64,000 nucleotides of DNA, taken from assembly GCA_018061965.1 (NCBI GenBank), contig JAGOTG010000001.1, positions 204,155 through 268,154 on the forward strand, written 5' to 3'. A program made the position numbers and the translations under genes. Origin of the DNA: Legionellaceae bacterium. Lineage in GTDB: Bacteria > Pseudomonadota > Gammaproteobacteria > Legionellales > Legionellaceae. The notes under the pieces were generated by a model, which was given only the letters and a program-made list of their open reading frames with translations, did not search any database and had not been told where the DNA came from. Numbering within the stretch: position 1 is the stretch's first letter; each line of letters begins with the position of its first letter. Below are positions 51,810-62,188 of this stretch, piece after piece.

Positions 51810-54800
51810 ATGCCTCGTATTATTTATCCCGATACATTATTTGAAAAGCCTAAAGAAGGGTCTAAGCAGCATACTAGTATTCCGCAAACTAATTTTACTT
51901 TACCTCGACTCATCGGGAATCATAAACGCTATTGGATTGACCCCAATCCTAGTCCTGTACTCAAACCAAAAAAACTATTGATTGCGGATCATACTGCGAG
52001 AAATTGGTCGCAGCTCAAAACGCTTAAAGTGATCGCGTGCTTCTCTCAATTGCTAGAGGATGGCTTTTCTTTGTATGTTTGGCAAAACGGGTATTTAGTA
52101 CTTCTTACACAAGAAACTTTGTTCTATTTATGGGATCCGGCTTTCAGACGCAACATCAGCTTCAAATCTCCAGAAAAAATTATCGAGAAAACATTACAAC
52201 AAATAAACAGAATAGGGCCAGATCAATTGCATGTAGTCGATAATGTGTGGATGCATTACTTCCTAAGTGATGGTAGTTTGGCTTTGCCACTGGAGTCAAT
52301 TGGGGTCTGTGAAAGTGAGGATCCTATTTACTTTAATTACTTTACATCAAGCTACCGATCAGTGGTTTTTGATCGAATCCCCTTGTCCAATCCCGAGCTC
52401 TCCGGCAGGGTGTCGGAGACACGAAAAGAAAAACACTTCACTAAAATAAATCTAGTCTCTTTGGAGCGGATGGCAGAGAGATTTATTTTTTCTCTATTTC
52501 AACGTCAGTCTTCAATTGAAAAAGATGGCTTTACATACGAGCCAAATAATATAGGCCAAATTCTGGAGCTTGTGACTGCAACTAACTTAATGCGGAAGCC
52601 TGGGCATAAGTTTCTAATGTCACCCAGTCTGGAATCATTGTCTATTCATTTTACACAAGATATGCCCAACATACCCCTTGAGTGTAACCCAACCAATTTA
52701 AAAGTATTGCAGTGCATCGGACCATCAGAGTATCGCTGTTCGCTAGAGTTTTTTGACGAATTTTTAAAGCATGCGCAAAATTTAGAATCCTTAATTTGGA
52801 CAGGTGTCCAGTTTCCTACATTAGGGTTAATTGTTCCAATGAATTTTCCAAATTTAAAACAGGTGGATCTGCCTCTGGATATCTCGCAATCCACAATCGC
52901 AAGCCTACTCTGGAACAGTCATCAAATTGAATCGTTGACGTGTATACCCCTTAGTCAAATCGTTATTGAACAATTACATTTTTCTGAATTGAAAGAATTG
53001 GTTTATACGGACCGCAAAGATTCGAGCCTTAAAGCAAACGCGGTAGATCTCCATTCATTACTCGGTCAGACACCAAAATTGGTCAATTTAGTTCTAGATG
53101 TGCATGTAGTACCTATGCTAACACAAACGCGCTCAAGGCCTCTTTCACTGCCTAATTTGAAAAAATTTATCATTAACCAGCCATACAATGATATTGATCG
53201 AGCGATAATATCTATTTTAATGGATTGCAGACAATTGGAGCATGTTGAGCTCAGGTATGTTTCATTTTGCGAAGGGGATTTGCCTCCTATCTGTGTCCGA
53301 AATCCGAATCTTAGGAATTTAAGTTTACCGAAATCCCTGGCAGCGGTGGATCTCATGGCTATTTTACTCCATTGTCATCATTTAAAACGGCTTACTGTAC
53401 CACAGAGTCCAAATTTAGAATTTAGCGCTCAAACGGGGGTGCCAAGATTGGCGGAACTGGAGTTTTTAGAAATTTCCAATCCCAAATTTGAGGATTTTAA
53501 ACATATTGTTGCTGAAGCAATATTCCTAAAAGAGTTGGTTTTAGCAAACTGTATATGGCTCTCCGCTTCTGCTGAATTCCCTGGTTTTTCCAACCTTACA
53601 ACGGTCACCTTAAACGGTGATTGTAAAATTGGTAGGGAAAATCTGGCAAAATTATTAGTGAATGCCGAAGAGGTACAGTTGTCTGAACTAACTCTGCTTT
53701 CTCATATCTGCTTTATTCCTTTACCGAAACTTAAAAATATTAAACTCGGCTATACGCAACAATTTAGCCATGCGCAACTCGAAAATTTATTGTCTAATAT
53801 TCCGAGGGATGCTTGCATTGAGGGGCAATTCTCGTCTTTGCAGTTTAATAGTGCGGAGCATCAAGATTTAAAAGATAGATTGTTAGCCCGAGGCGCTAAA
53901 ATCGTAGATGGTAGACCTTTACATGAACGCTTTCCACTGCATGTGGTAGACATTGCTCTTGACCCTGACCTAACAGCCAGCAGTGGCCAACACGCCTTTC
54001 CACGGCCATCTTCAGGCAGCTCATCCAGCTCCAATGAGAGACGAGTAGCGGGTGCAACTGGATCAGGGAATGAAAGATATTCCACGCCTACGCGCGCTCA
54101 AGAAAATCGATTTATGGATGCTAATACCTCAGCAGATAATACGCCTGAGTTTCATGTTACACGGGTTTTTTTTCCTGTCCACGCGGGACAATCAAGTCCT
54201 GCCGCTCAGAATACGCGGATCGATGTCTATCAAGACCTGATTGTTAATCCAGCACATTGCGACATCGATCATGCTTTTGAAATTAAAAAAACAGGGGATC
54301 TCCTGATCAATCCGCCTGAGCAGGCCATTCGCTATGTGCAAACGGATGATTTGTTTGCTATGGCGCAACAACAAACGCCTATTGCAGGCCAAAAAGCACT
54401 GTATGCGAAAAAAGTCTTTGCTCTTGATGCCCATTGGCAAGCCATGCCGTCCATGTCTGCCCAAGAAATCATGACACATGTACATGCTGACCCCGGTGTT
54501 GAAATACAGTATTCCTGTCGGGATAATTTATATTATATTCGTGCCAATTCTAGCAAACCATGCGTAGTGGAGTGGTTAATCACCGTTCCCACTGCTCCTC
54601 CTATTGCCTTACCTGATGATATTGCCTATCACGTTGCGCGTTATCAAACATTCGGGAAAGGGGCTTTGTCCTTTCCTGACCAGGATCTTTCCGGGCAAGA
54701 TTATTTGACTTGCATGGAAATTCAAGCAAAAGGGGCTTGTCGCCATCGAGCCTGTGCATTCAAAGCTTTTATGACAGATCAGTACCCTGGGGTTCCGGTA

Positions 54801-57800
54801 CGCATCATCTCTAATGGCTGTCATATGTTTGTGGAGGTCCAACATGCAGGACAGTGGGTTTCTTGTGATTTGGGTGGGTATCCCGCCAAATTAACCCTAG
54901 ATGAATCCAATAATCCTCAACCCAATCACGCTCCAGAAACAACCGAAGATATTTGTCCTGAGAGTAGCGTGGTGCCAGATGAGCAGGCCGTGCAGCAGGA
55001 TGCCCATGCGCAGACTAATGGTACGGTGTCGTCTTCAATCAATTCTGATCAGCAAGTCTCAGAAAGCACAGAAAACATTTTTCTTAAAGAGGGTGCAACC
55101 TCGATTGAGCAAGTTTTGGAGGATGAGATAGCCTCTTCTTTAAGCAGTGCTGCGATGTCAACTAGTGCTCATATTGAGCAGGAGCAACTTAGTCGTAATC
55201 AGGCTATACCCCAGCAAGCACACGCCATTCTATCTGGCTTAATGGATGAATTGATTTCTGAGTTTTTTACTACTTTCTATTACCAAAAACGTCTTGAAAC
55301 TTGGTTGAAATCTGATTCGGAACCATCCATCACAACGTATTACGAACAATTGGGGATACGAGGTAAAAATCATTTGGTGGAATTGGGCAATACCCAAGAT
55401 GTTAACACCTTATCTTTAAGTCTCGAGCAATATTGGCACTCGCAAGGACGACCTGTTTATTATATTGATTCTCCAGATGACCTCCGATGTTCAGGCCCCT
55501 TTTTGGCGACGACTGGCTATACTGAAAATGGTGATTTTCTAGGACAACTCAAACGAGGTCCTGGTGGGCCACTCCATGCTTTTTTAACGTCACATCGTGA
55601 TGATGATCCGGTGGTGATTGTCAATTATGCAGCGTTTGAAGCCGACGATATGGTCCGTTTAAATGGTCTACTAGATAAAACGCGGCGTGCAGATAGTACA
55701 CCTGTTCCGAAAAAAGCAACGGTGGTTGGCTTAATCAATGTCAATAAGCCGGATTGTTATCAAGGTTCAGATTTTTATTCACGTTTTCATCGCGTGACCG
55801 AATGTTCGCTGCCTAGCCAAGTATTGCAGGCAACACTACCTTCTCTGGTGCAAACGGTAGAACATTCGGCCACTCTAGAAAGTATTGATCTGTTTCATGC
55901 TAGTGATTGGGAAACGAAGCTGATTGGTCGTTGGGTTCTCAATCGCGGCCAATTTCACTTCGAAAAAGGAGAATTGGTTAAAGCACTGGAGCGTAATGAG
56001 CGACATATTACCATTCAAAACGGTCTGTGGGGGGATCCAACCTTTGTCCGTTTTTGGCAGTCGTTGGCGGTCCATAAAAAGTTGCAGTATGCAGGGCAAA
56101 GCATTGATGTCCCAGCGGATTTTACTTGTTTTAAATCTAGCTGTGACGCCTATGATTGGCCTCAACTCAGTAGAGGGATTCAACGTATTCAACATCGAGC
56201 AGTTAATCCAGATGCTCAAATTTTAAATCCCAGTCTGTTGCCGCAGTTTTTTGGCCATTATCAATGTGACAATGCGAGTGAATCTTTATATCCCCTACCA
56301 GGGCTTATCCAAACGGCTAAAGAACGAGGTATTTTAACGGTCCAAGTCACGCGTGCTTTAAGTGAAGATAATTGGGCTATGTTGGTGACTGCTTGTGCCA
56401 AAGAAGACATCTCATTACGGATTGATTGTCCGGACTCTATTGCATTGCCCTGGGATGAGACTCCGGTTGTTGCGGAGTCTGGGCACTTGGATTTTGATGG
56501 GGTCACGCTAAGTCAGCTGCAGACTGCTGTGATTGCCAGTACTGATATTGATAGCACCGTAGCGATGATACAGCAATCTTCCGCACCTTGGATTGTACTC
56601 GATGTCTCAGACTATGAAGCGCCGGATTTGTTGACGCGTATTGAGCATAAATTTGATAAAAGAGCGTTGCTGTTTAAGTTCAAACAGAAAGATGCGGCTT
56701 TATTGGAGTTGTTATCCCGCGGTGAACAGGTGATCCTGAAGGGTAAATTTTCTCCAGAATTACTTGATCATTTATCACAACTTATCCATGCACGGTTTAG
56801 CGGTCGCGAAGCCCCGGGCCGACTTATTTTAGTTCAAGATAACAAAGCGCAACAAATGGCGTTGCCGACACTTACGCATACGGTGACAGTTGCTAAAAAG
56901 TTGGCGCTTTTAGAGCTTCCTGCAACGCAGACTCGTTTAACTCTAACTCAATTACAACAAGAATCTTTGAACCGACTGAAGACCCGCCTAGACCAAGCCA
57001 ATCCATGGCAAGGGATGGAAGGATTGCCTCCCCATAGTCATATCTCTCCGATTGATTGGGCACAAAGTCATGATATTGCTCAGCGTTTTGACAAAGATCG
57101 GATCAAAGCAGTGAATACTCGTTTGAAGCATAAACCCTATGTCTTTCTCACAGGTCTTACCTCGGTTGGAAAGACCTCATTTGTAGAAAAAATGTTTACC
57201 GATAAACAAGGTAAATTATACCGGGGGGAACAATCTTTAAAGCGCTGGGCACTCAGCAAATCTCGACGCAGAAAACTACTTTTTATTGATGAAGCCAATT
57301 TCCAAGAATGGAGTAATTTAGAAGGTCTTTTGAATGACCCGCCTGGCATTGTCATCGAAGGCAGCTATTACCCGCTCACGAAAAATCACAAAATTATTTT
57401 TGCCGGCAACCCTTTGAATTATGGTGATGAACGCAAATTAGCCAAGTTATTCCATACCCATGGTAATGCTTTGGTGTTCAATCCGATGCCGCCGGAATAT
57501 ATTTATGAGCGGATTATCAAGCCAGTATTTCCAGAGGAATTGTTAGGGCTAGCGCCAGAAGTGAGCGTGCCATGGTTAGAGGTTTATGCGTTTTTATGTG
57601 CACGATCAACACAGGATGTGCTGATTTCTGCGCGTGAATTACAAATGATGGCATTGTTGACCCTCTCCTATCATGCCCGGAATCCAGACGTACCTATAAA
57701 GCGCGTGGCCGCATATTATGCGTATCACGTTGCAAAACATCTGGTACCCACATTATACCAAAGCAGTTTTTCACATCAATTTCCTGACCCAGACCCTTTG

Positions 57801-59225
57801 CCTCCGCTAGATCTGCGCGATCCTAATGTGCCACAAACTGATTTTAGGTTGACCGCTTCGCGGCAACCGCTTGTCAACCAGTTGACCGAACTACTGTCTT
57901 TGCGCAGCTATAAGCGCAGTGAGTTTGCGGCGCATGACGCACAGCGTTACGGCGGGTTAGGCGGTATCGTGATTGAGGGAGAATCGGGCATTGGGAAAAG
58001 TGAGTTGGTGACAACACTACTTAAACAATGTGGTTACGCTGAAACGCATTACTCCGCCCCTAGTCAGCTAGATGGGAACCGATATTATCGCTTATCTGTT
58101 GATATGGATATGACCCAGAAAATCCAACTATTACATCAGGCGTTTGATGAAGGCTCCATCGTGGTGATTGACGAAATTAACAGTTCGCCTATGATGGAGC
58201 GGTTGCTGAATAGTTTATTAATGGGCCAAACTTTAAAAGGCAAGCGACCACAGCGCCCAGGGTTTATGATTATCGGGACTCAGAATCCCATTACCTTGTC
58301 TGGCAGACGTGCGCCCAGTAATGCTTTGTCACGACGCCTTATGACGGTGACCCTTCCCCCTTATCCGCGCGATGAGATGATAGATATCATTGCTAGCAAA
58401 ATTGGATACGAATGTGCAACGCAGTTGGTGAAAGTTTACGAAGAGCAACGAACCTACGCGCTAGAAAATAAGCTGAAGCCTATCCCAACTTTTCGCGATG
58501 TTATCAAGATAGCTGATGAAGAAGCGGGAATCATTTATGCACCAACTAATCCGGTTGCTGAATTTGATTCAGATCTGGTCGATGCTGATGAGACTGATGA
58601 TCAGTCTATTGCTTCAGATCTGTCTGACCAAGAATGGAGTGATTGGGATGAGGATGATCTAGAGTATGCCGCGGCTGAATTAGGGGACATTGCCGCTGAT
58701 CCAGCGCAGCCAGATCGAGATAATGCGCACGAAAATTCTGATTCCGAATCTGAAGACCCCGTGATAGAGCCAGGTTTGGATGAACAACTGTTGATAACAG
58801 ACAATGTCTTATTGAGAAATCATGTGGGTGTAGGACCCCATTCTGCAGCAAGTGAAGCGGTGAGTGACCCACTAGCAGCTAGACAACGGGTTGAGCTATT
58901 GCCATTACGCAATCCAGCGCTTCCAGGACGCCCTAGAAGCAACTGCTCATTTTATTTGCTGTGGATGAGTGCGGTGATTTTTGCCATTTTGGCTATGATT
59001 GCTTTATGTTTGGCGCTTAACGTGGGGATTGCCACTGCGTTTGGACTAGCTCCTGTAGCCATGCAGTTGGGCACAGCATTGCTCGGGCAAACAGCGCCGT
59101 TATACTTAAGCCTTTATTATGCAGCGATAGGATTTACCAGCGGTCTGGTTTCCATGTCATTTTTTAAAATGGGCAACCTTCCTCCATCAGAAAACAATCT
59201 GGGCGGGGTTACAGCCGTCCCATAA
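51810..59225 (+). CDS. Giant multidomain protein: LRR-like, transglutaminase-like, tandem AAA+ ATPase, C-terminal membrane segments
   Basis: One frame of 2471 residues. Residues 1-270 are unassigned. About 270-710 hold irregular leucine-rich repeats (LESLSIHF, PNLKQVDLPL, PNLRNLSLP). About 730-775 is a Ser-rich linker. About 940-1030 is a transglutaminase/protease-like domain with Cys977 (KGACRHRAC), His1005 (NGCHMFVEV) and Asp1020 (SCDLGG). Two AAA+ modules follow: Walker A GLTSVGKTS (1782-1790) with B LLFIDEAN (Asp1827), and Walker A GESGIGKS (2057-2064) with B VVIDEINS (Asp2121). The second has an MoxR/midasin-like sensor IIGTQNP and an SNALSRRL arginine. An acidic tract (about 2250-2320) and two or three hydrophobic segments (about 2380-2455) end the protein. 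It stands alone with its own promoter. A translocated effector is the likeliest idea, inferred from eukaryote-like domains. Confidence 0.85.
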   Translation: MPRIIYPDTLFEKPKEGSKQHTSIPQTNFTLPRLIGNHKRYWIDPNPSPVLKPKKLLIADHTARNWSQLKTLKVIACFSQLLEDGFSLYVWQNGYLVLLTQETLFYLWDPAFRRNISFKSPEKIIEKTLQQINRIGPDQLHVVDNVWMHYFLSDGSLALPLESIGVCESEDPIYFNYFTSSYRSVVFDRIPLSNPELSGRVSETRKEKHFTKINLVSLERMAERFIFSLFQRQSSIEKDGFTYEPNNIGQILELVTATNLMRKPGHKFLMSPSLESLSIHFTQDMPNIPLECNPTNLKVLQCIGPSEYRCSLEFFDEFLKHAQNLESLIWTGVQFPTLGLIVPMNFPNLKQVDLPLDISQSTIASLLWNSHQIESLTCIPLSQIVIEQLHFSELKELVYTDRKDSSLKANAVDLHSLLGQTPKLVNLVLDVHVVPMLTQTRSRPLSLPNLKKFIINQPYNDIDRAIISILMDCRQLEHVELRYVSFCEGDLPPICVRNPNLRNLSLPKSLAAVDLMAILLHCHHLKRLTVPQSPNLEFSAQTGVPRLAELEFLEISNPKFEDFKHIVAEAIFLKELVLANCIWLSASAEFPGFSNLTTVTLNGDCKIGRENLAKLLVNAEEVQLSELTLLSHICFIPLPKLKNIKLGYTQQFSHAQLENLLSNIPRDACIEGQFSSLQFNSAEHQDLKDRLLARGAKIVDGRPLHERFPLHVVDIALDPDLTASSGQHAFPRPSSGSSSSSNERRVAGATGSGNERYSTPTRAQENRFMDANTSADNTPEFHVTRVFFPVHAGQSSPAAQNTRIDVYQDLIVNPAHCDIDHAFEIKKTGDLLINPPEQAIRYVQTDDLFAMAQQQTPIAGQKALYAKKVFALDAHWQAMPSMSAQEIMTHVHADPGVEIQYSCRDNLYYIRANSSKPCVVEWLITVPTAPPIALPDDIAYHVARYQTFGKGALSFPDQDLSGQDYLTCMEIQAKGACRHRACAFKAFMTDQYPGVPVRIISNGCHMFVEVQHAGQWVSCDLGGYPAKLTLDESNNPQPNHAPETTEDICPESSVVPDEQAVQQDAHAQTNGTVSSSINSDQQVSESTENIFLKEGATSIEQVLEDEIASSLSSAAMSTSAHIEQEQLSRNQAIPQQAHAILSGLMDELISEFFTTFYYQKRLETWLKSDSEPSITTYYEQLGIRGKNHLVELGNTQDVNTLSLSLEQYWHSQGRPVYYIDSPDDLRCSGPFLATTGYTENGDFLGQLKRGPGGPLHAFLTSHRDDDPVVIVNYAAFEADDMVRLNGLLDKTRRADSTPVPKKATVVGLINVNKPDCYQGSDFYSRFHRVTECSLPSQVLQATLPSLVQTVEHSATLESIDLFHASDWETKLIGRWVLNRGQFHFEKGELVKALERNERHITIQNGLWGDPTFVRFWQSLAVHKKLQYAGQSIDVPADFTCFKSSCDAYDWPQLSRGIQRIQHRAVNPDAQILNPSLLPQFFGHYQCDNASESLYPLPGLIQTAKERGILTVQVTRALSEDNWAMLVTACAKEDISLRIDCPDSIALPWDETPVVAESGHLDFDGVTLSQLQTAVIASTDIDSTVAMIQQSSAPWIVLDVSDYEAPDLLTRIEHKFDKRALLFKFKQKDAALLELLSRGEQVILKGKFSPELLDHLSQLIHARFSGREAPGRLILVQDNKAQQMALPTLTHTVTVAKKLALLELPATQTRLTLTQLQQESLNRLKTRLDQANPWQGMEGLPPHSHISPIDWAQSHDIAQRFDKDRIKAVNTRLKHKPYVFLTGLTSVGKTSFVEKMFTDKQGKLYRGEQSLKRWALSKSRRRKLLFIDEANFQEWSNLEGLLNDPPGIVIEGSYYPLTKNHKIIFAGNPLNYGDERKLAKLFHTHGNALVFNPMPPEYIYERIIKPVFPEELLGLAPEVSVPWLEVYAFLCARSTQDVLISARELQMMALLTLSYHARNPDVPIKRVAAYYAYHVAKHLVPTLYQSSFSHQFPDPDPLPPLDLRDPNVPQTDFRLTASRQPLVNQLTELLSLRSYKRSEFAAHDAQRYGGLGGIVIEGESGIGKSELVTTLLKQCGYAETHYSAPSQLDGNRYYRLSVDMDMTQKIQLLHQAFDEGSIVVIDEINSSPMMERLLNSLLMGQTLKGKRPQRPGFMIIGTQNPITLSGRRAPSNALSRRLMTVTLPPYPRDEMIDIIASKIGYECATQLVKVYEEQRTYALENKLKPIPTFRDVIKIADEEAGIIYAPTNPVAEFDSDLVDADETDDQSIASDLSDQEWSDWDEDDLEYAAAELGDIAADPAQPDRDNAHENSDSESEDPVIEPGLDEQLLITDNVLLRNHVGVGPHSAASEAVSDPLAARQRVELLPLRNPALPGRPRSNCSFYLLWMSAVIFAILAMIALCLALNVGIATAFGLAPVAMQLGTALLGQTAPLYLSLYYAAIGFTSGLVSMSFFKMGNLPPSENNLGGVTAVP

Positions 59226-59529
59226 TGTCCGCCCTCTTGCGTTTTAGTCGCCTCCAGAGGACGGTGAAAATTGGGTGCTGTGTTGGGTCAAATACCCTAA
59301 AAATCTTGCTTTAAGTTTCCCCTTTTTTTTCTAGCTAGTTTTTGATTTGGATCGTATAATGCGGCTGTTTTGGATACAACTGGCCTTAGGAACCGCATAG
59401 AAAGATAACCCTTCGTGAATCACAAAACTAATAATAATACCTGATTTTTCAACGAACCATCTTCGCAATTGACCTCCTTACCTATTGGAAACTGGTCTCG
59501 TGAAATTTTCATGCATATGGGGAATAATA
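59226..59529. other. 304-base intergenic region without a recognised gene
   Basis: No credible gene is seen between the giant gene and the LbtU-like gene. A TATAAT at 59355-59360 could be a -10 element, but no good -35 lies at the right distance. A T-rich patch at about 59320-59330 (CCCCTTTTTTTT) has no paired stem before it, so it is not a convincing terminator. Confidence 0.5.
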
Positions 59530-61152
59530 ATGAAACACATTGCGACTATTTTGCTACTTTCAACTGGCGTCCTGTCTTATGCTGCACAGGATGAAGATGT
59601 TATTTCGCAGCAACAAATGGCACTGTTGCGACAGCAGACTATTGCATTACAAACGCAAGGTGGCTCATTACCTAAAAACGTAGCGTCAAGTGATGATGTG
59701 CAGGCGAATAAATCGAGTCATTTGCGCTTTCACCGTAAGAAAAAAGTAATCAAAAAATCCTCTGTGCCTCCTGTGTCGGAGATGAAATCTAATCAGGAAA
59801 CCCTGATTCCCACAATGGAGTATGAATCTACGCCCGTTCAAGTACATACTGCCGTAGATGTGGATCCTGAATCTGCAGATTTTTATCCTACGGCGTTGGT
59901 GACCGGAGATCATGTATTGACTTATATCGCGGGTACTCCCGTGATTTCTTCTCCCTATTTAGGAAGTAGACCGGCATTCGATGGCTCGGATTATATCGTC
60001 AATATTTCGAGTATTAATCGTGACATTCGTTTGATGCAGCAACGACGGAGCTTGGAGCGCGCTTATACTAAAATGGGCTACGCGCAACCTGATCGACCAA
60101 TTTTGGCACTGAGTGGTGCGGTTGTGCCCTTCGGTTCTATTGGTCGCCTTTATTTTGATGAGGCAGATGCCGATTGGAATTTGGGTTCTAGTGAATTAGA
60201 TCTTGCAGCTATATTGAACAAAAATGTCGAAGCATATATGGCATTAGCTTATAACGCAGCCCCACCTGCAAATGGCATGCCACGTGTTACCAACTCCGCT
60301 ATGAATCTTAATATGGGATTTGTGAACATTGGTGATCTGGAGCGCTCACCTTTTTATAGTACTTTAGGGCAACTCTACGTCCCATTCGGTAGGTATTCTA
60401 CTTCGATGGTGAGTGCAACTTTGCCGATGATGTTAACCCGGATCAAATCCCGACCAATCATCTTGGGTTACAAATCACAAAAAGACTCGGGTCTTTTTGC
60501 AGCGGTATATGGTTATCGAGGTGAGGCCACTGCAGGAAGCACGGCTGTGGGGGGTGCTAATTTGGGATACATAGCGAATTTATGGGATGGGATTACTGAG
60601 ATAGGGGCTAGTTTTGTGAGTTCTGTGAATGATGCCAATGGTTTTCAATCATCTGGTGGGACGGCCGGGACATTTGGTGGATTTGGTTCAGCAACGAATG
60701 GAAACGAAGATGTCAAACAGATCCCCGCAGCTGGGGTACATATTTCCACGAGTTTTGATCGGTATAGCATCACTGCTGAGTGGGTGACCGCGACGAGCGC
60801 ATTTCCTGTTAGTGACTTAAGTTTTAATGGAAAGGGTGCACAGCCTCAGGCGTTTCAATTAGAAGGCGGTGCGACATTTGAAAGTTTCAAACGTCCTTCT
60901 TCAGTCGGTGTATCATGGCAGTGGTCAAATCAAGCTTTGGCTTTGAATTTGCCGCGCCAAAGAATCAATGCGGTGTATAATATTTCAGTTTGGAAAGACA
61001 CTGTAGAAAGTTTAGAATATCGTCATGATATTGATTATGGTCAAAATTGTTATGCGAATGGTGCTGCACCTACTGGTTCCGTAAATACCACTAGTGTAGG
61101 GAGTGGCAGCACTGCTGATACCGTAATGTTACAAATAGGCGTTTATTTCTAA
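59530..61152 (+). CDS. LbtU/DUF3573-like outer-membrane protein (putative siderophore porin)
   Basis: A 540-residue protein with a signal peptide (MKHIATILLLSTGVLSYAAQ). A basic, low-complexity linker follows (FHRKKKVIKKSS), then the block GTPVISSPYLGSRPAFDGSDYIVNISSINRDIRLMQQRR that I associate with Legionella LbtU/DUF3573 proteins. The remaining 350 residues have beta-barrel character and end in an aromatic residue (LQIGVYF), the usual outer-membrane beta-signal. ATG 59530 is preferred over an in-frame upstream start because it begins the signal peptide. In Legionella, LbtU takes up the siderophore legiobactin. Siderophore genes are not seen here, so the substrate is open. Confidence 0.7.
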   Translation: MKHIATILLLSTGVLSYAAQDEDVISQQQMALLRQQTIALQTQGGSLPKNVASSDDVQANKSSHLRFHRKKKVIKKSSVPPVSEMKSNQETLIPTMEYESTPVQVHTAVDVDPESADFYPTALVTGDHVLTYIAGTPVISSPYLGSRPAFDGSDYIVNISSINRDIRLMQQRRSLERAYTKMGYAQPDRPILALSGAVVPFGSIGRLYFDEADADWNLGSSELDLAAILNKNVEAYMALAYNAAPPANGMPRVTNSAMNLNMGFVNIGDLERSPFYSTLGQLYVPFGRYSTSMVSATLPMMLTRIKSRPIILGYKSQKDSGLFAAVYGYRGEATAGSTAVGGANLGYIANLWDGITEIGASFVSSVNDANGFQSSGGTAGTFGGFGSATNGNEDVKQIPAAGVHISTSFDRYSITAEWVTATSAFPVSDLSFNGKGAQPQAFQLEGGATFESFKRPSSVGVSWQWSNQALALNLPRQRINAVYNISVWKDTVESLEYRHDIDYGQNCYANGAAPTGSVNTTSVGSGSTADTVMLQIGVYF

Positions 61153-61161
61153 GGGGATCTT

Positions 61162-61728
61162 ATGACAATTAAATCGGACAAATGGATTGAACGCATGGCC
61201 AAAGAGCATGAAATGATTGTGCCTTTTTCCAGCTATCAAATTCGAGAACAAAATGCAGAGCGCATCATTTCTTATGGTGTTTCGAGTTACGGATACGATG
61301 TACGTTGTTCGACGGAATTTAAAATTTTTACGAATATTAATTCTGCAATTGTTGATCCGAAAAATTTTGATGCCAGTAGTTTTGTGGATGTACAATCGAA
61401 TGTTTGTATTATTCCTCCTAACTCATTTGCTTTGGCGCGTACGGTGGAATACTTTAAAATTCCACGCAATGTGTTGACGATTTGTTTGGGAAAATCGACG
61501 TATGCGCGTTGTGGGATTATTGTGAACGTGACGCCTTTAGAGCCGGAATGGGAAGGACATGTGACCTTAGAGTTTTCTAATACGACACCTTTACCCGCTA
61601 AGATTTATGCAAACGAAGGCGTTGCGCAAATGATTTTTCTAGAAACAGATGAAGTTTGCGCGGTGTCGTATCGCGACCGCAAAGGAAAGTATCAAGGACA
61701 AATTGGTGTGACTTTGCCTACTACCTAG
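61162..61728 (+). CDS. dcd: dCTP deaminase
   Basis: The 188-residue protein matches the Dcd family: [35 protein letters not shown], and the signature [52 protein letters not shown] region (Ser-Arg-Glu catalytic residues). It converts dCTP to dUTP for dTMP synthesis. It lies 9 bases after the LbtU-like gene with an AAGGGGAT ribosome site. Confidence 0.96.
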   Translation: MTIKSDKWIERMAKEHEMIVPFSSYQIREQNAERIISYGVSSYGYDVRCSTEFKIFTNINSAIVDPKNFDASSFVDVQSNVCIIPPNSFALARTVEYFKIPRNVLTICLGKSTYARCGIIVNVTPLEPEWEGHVTLEFSNTTPLPAKIYANEGVAQMIFLETDEVCAVSYRDRKGKYQGQIGVTLPTT

Positions 61729-61773
61729 GCATGGGTAAAAATCCTTAATTTAGTGTTATTAGTGATAGTTACT

Positions 61774-61793
61774 ATCCGAGCTGCGGCTCGGAT
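61774..61793. terminator. Hairpin between convergent dcd and ihfB
   Basis: ATCCGAGC (61774-61781) pairs perfectly with GCTCGGAT (61786-61793) around TGCG in the 90-base convergent gap. No T-run follows directly, so it is at best a weak bidirectional terminator. Confidence 0.45.
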
Positions 61794-61818
61794 TAGTGCG
61801 TCAAATTACAGGCAGGAC

Positions 61819-62139
61819 TTACTCTGCTACGTCTTCTTGATGGAGCCCGTGACTTTCGCGAGACGCATTGATTCGGTCACGTAGGTCTTTACCGGGTTTA
61901 AAATGAGGACTAAATTTTTCTGCTGTTTGCATTTTTTCGCCGGTTTTCGGATTGTGCGCATCCCGAGCTAAACGATGCTTGGCTGAAAAGCTGCCGAAAC
62001 CTCGAATTTCAATACGTTGATTTTCGGCTAAAGCGTCACTCATTAGTTGGATCAAATGATTTACGCCATTGTTTATAGTGCGTACTGGAATATGGGGTAT
62101 TTTTTCAGCCAAACGTGTAATCAACTCTGATTTCAACAT
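61819..62139 (-). CDS. ihfB: Integration host factor subunit beta
   Basis: A 106-residue HU/IHF protein. It starts MLKSELITRLAEKIPHIPVRTIN, the IHF-beta pattern, and has the DNA-binding arm IEIRGFGSFSAKHRLARDAHNPKTGEKM with the intercalating proline. The tail of about 12 residues is acidic and slightly longer than in E. coli. It bends DNA as a heterodimer with IHF-alpha, whose gene is not in the window. Confidence 0.94.
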   Translation of the reverse strand: MLKSELITRLAEKIPHIPVRTINNGVNHLIQLMSDALAENQRIEIRGFGSFSAKHRLARDAHNPKTGEKMQTAEKFSPHFKPGKDLRDRINASRESHGLHQEDVAE

Positions 62140-62188
62140 ATCTTAAATCCTTTTGAACGAAATGTGGATGAGCATAACCTGATGTAGT

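Noticed and set aside
59320..59331. T-run after the giant gene as a Rho-independent terminator
   Set aside because: There is no GC-rich stem directly before the T-run.
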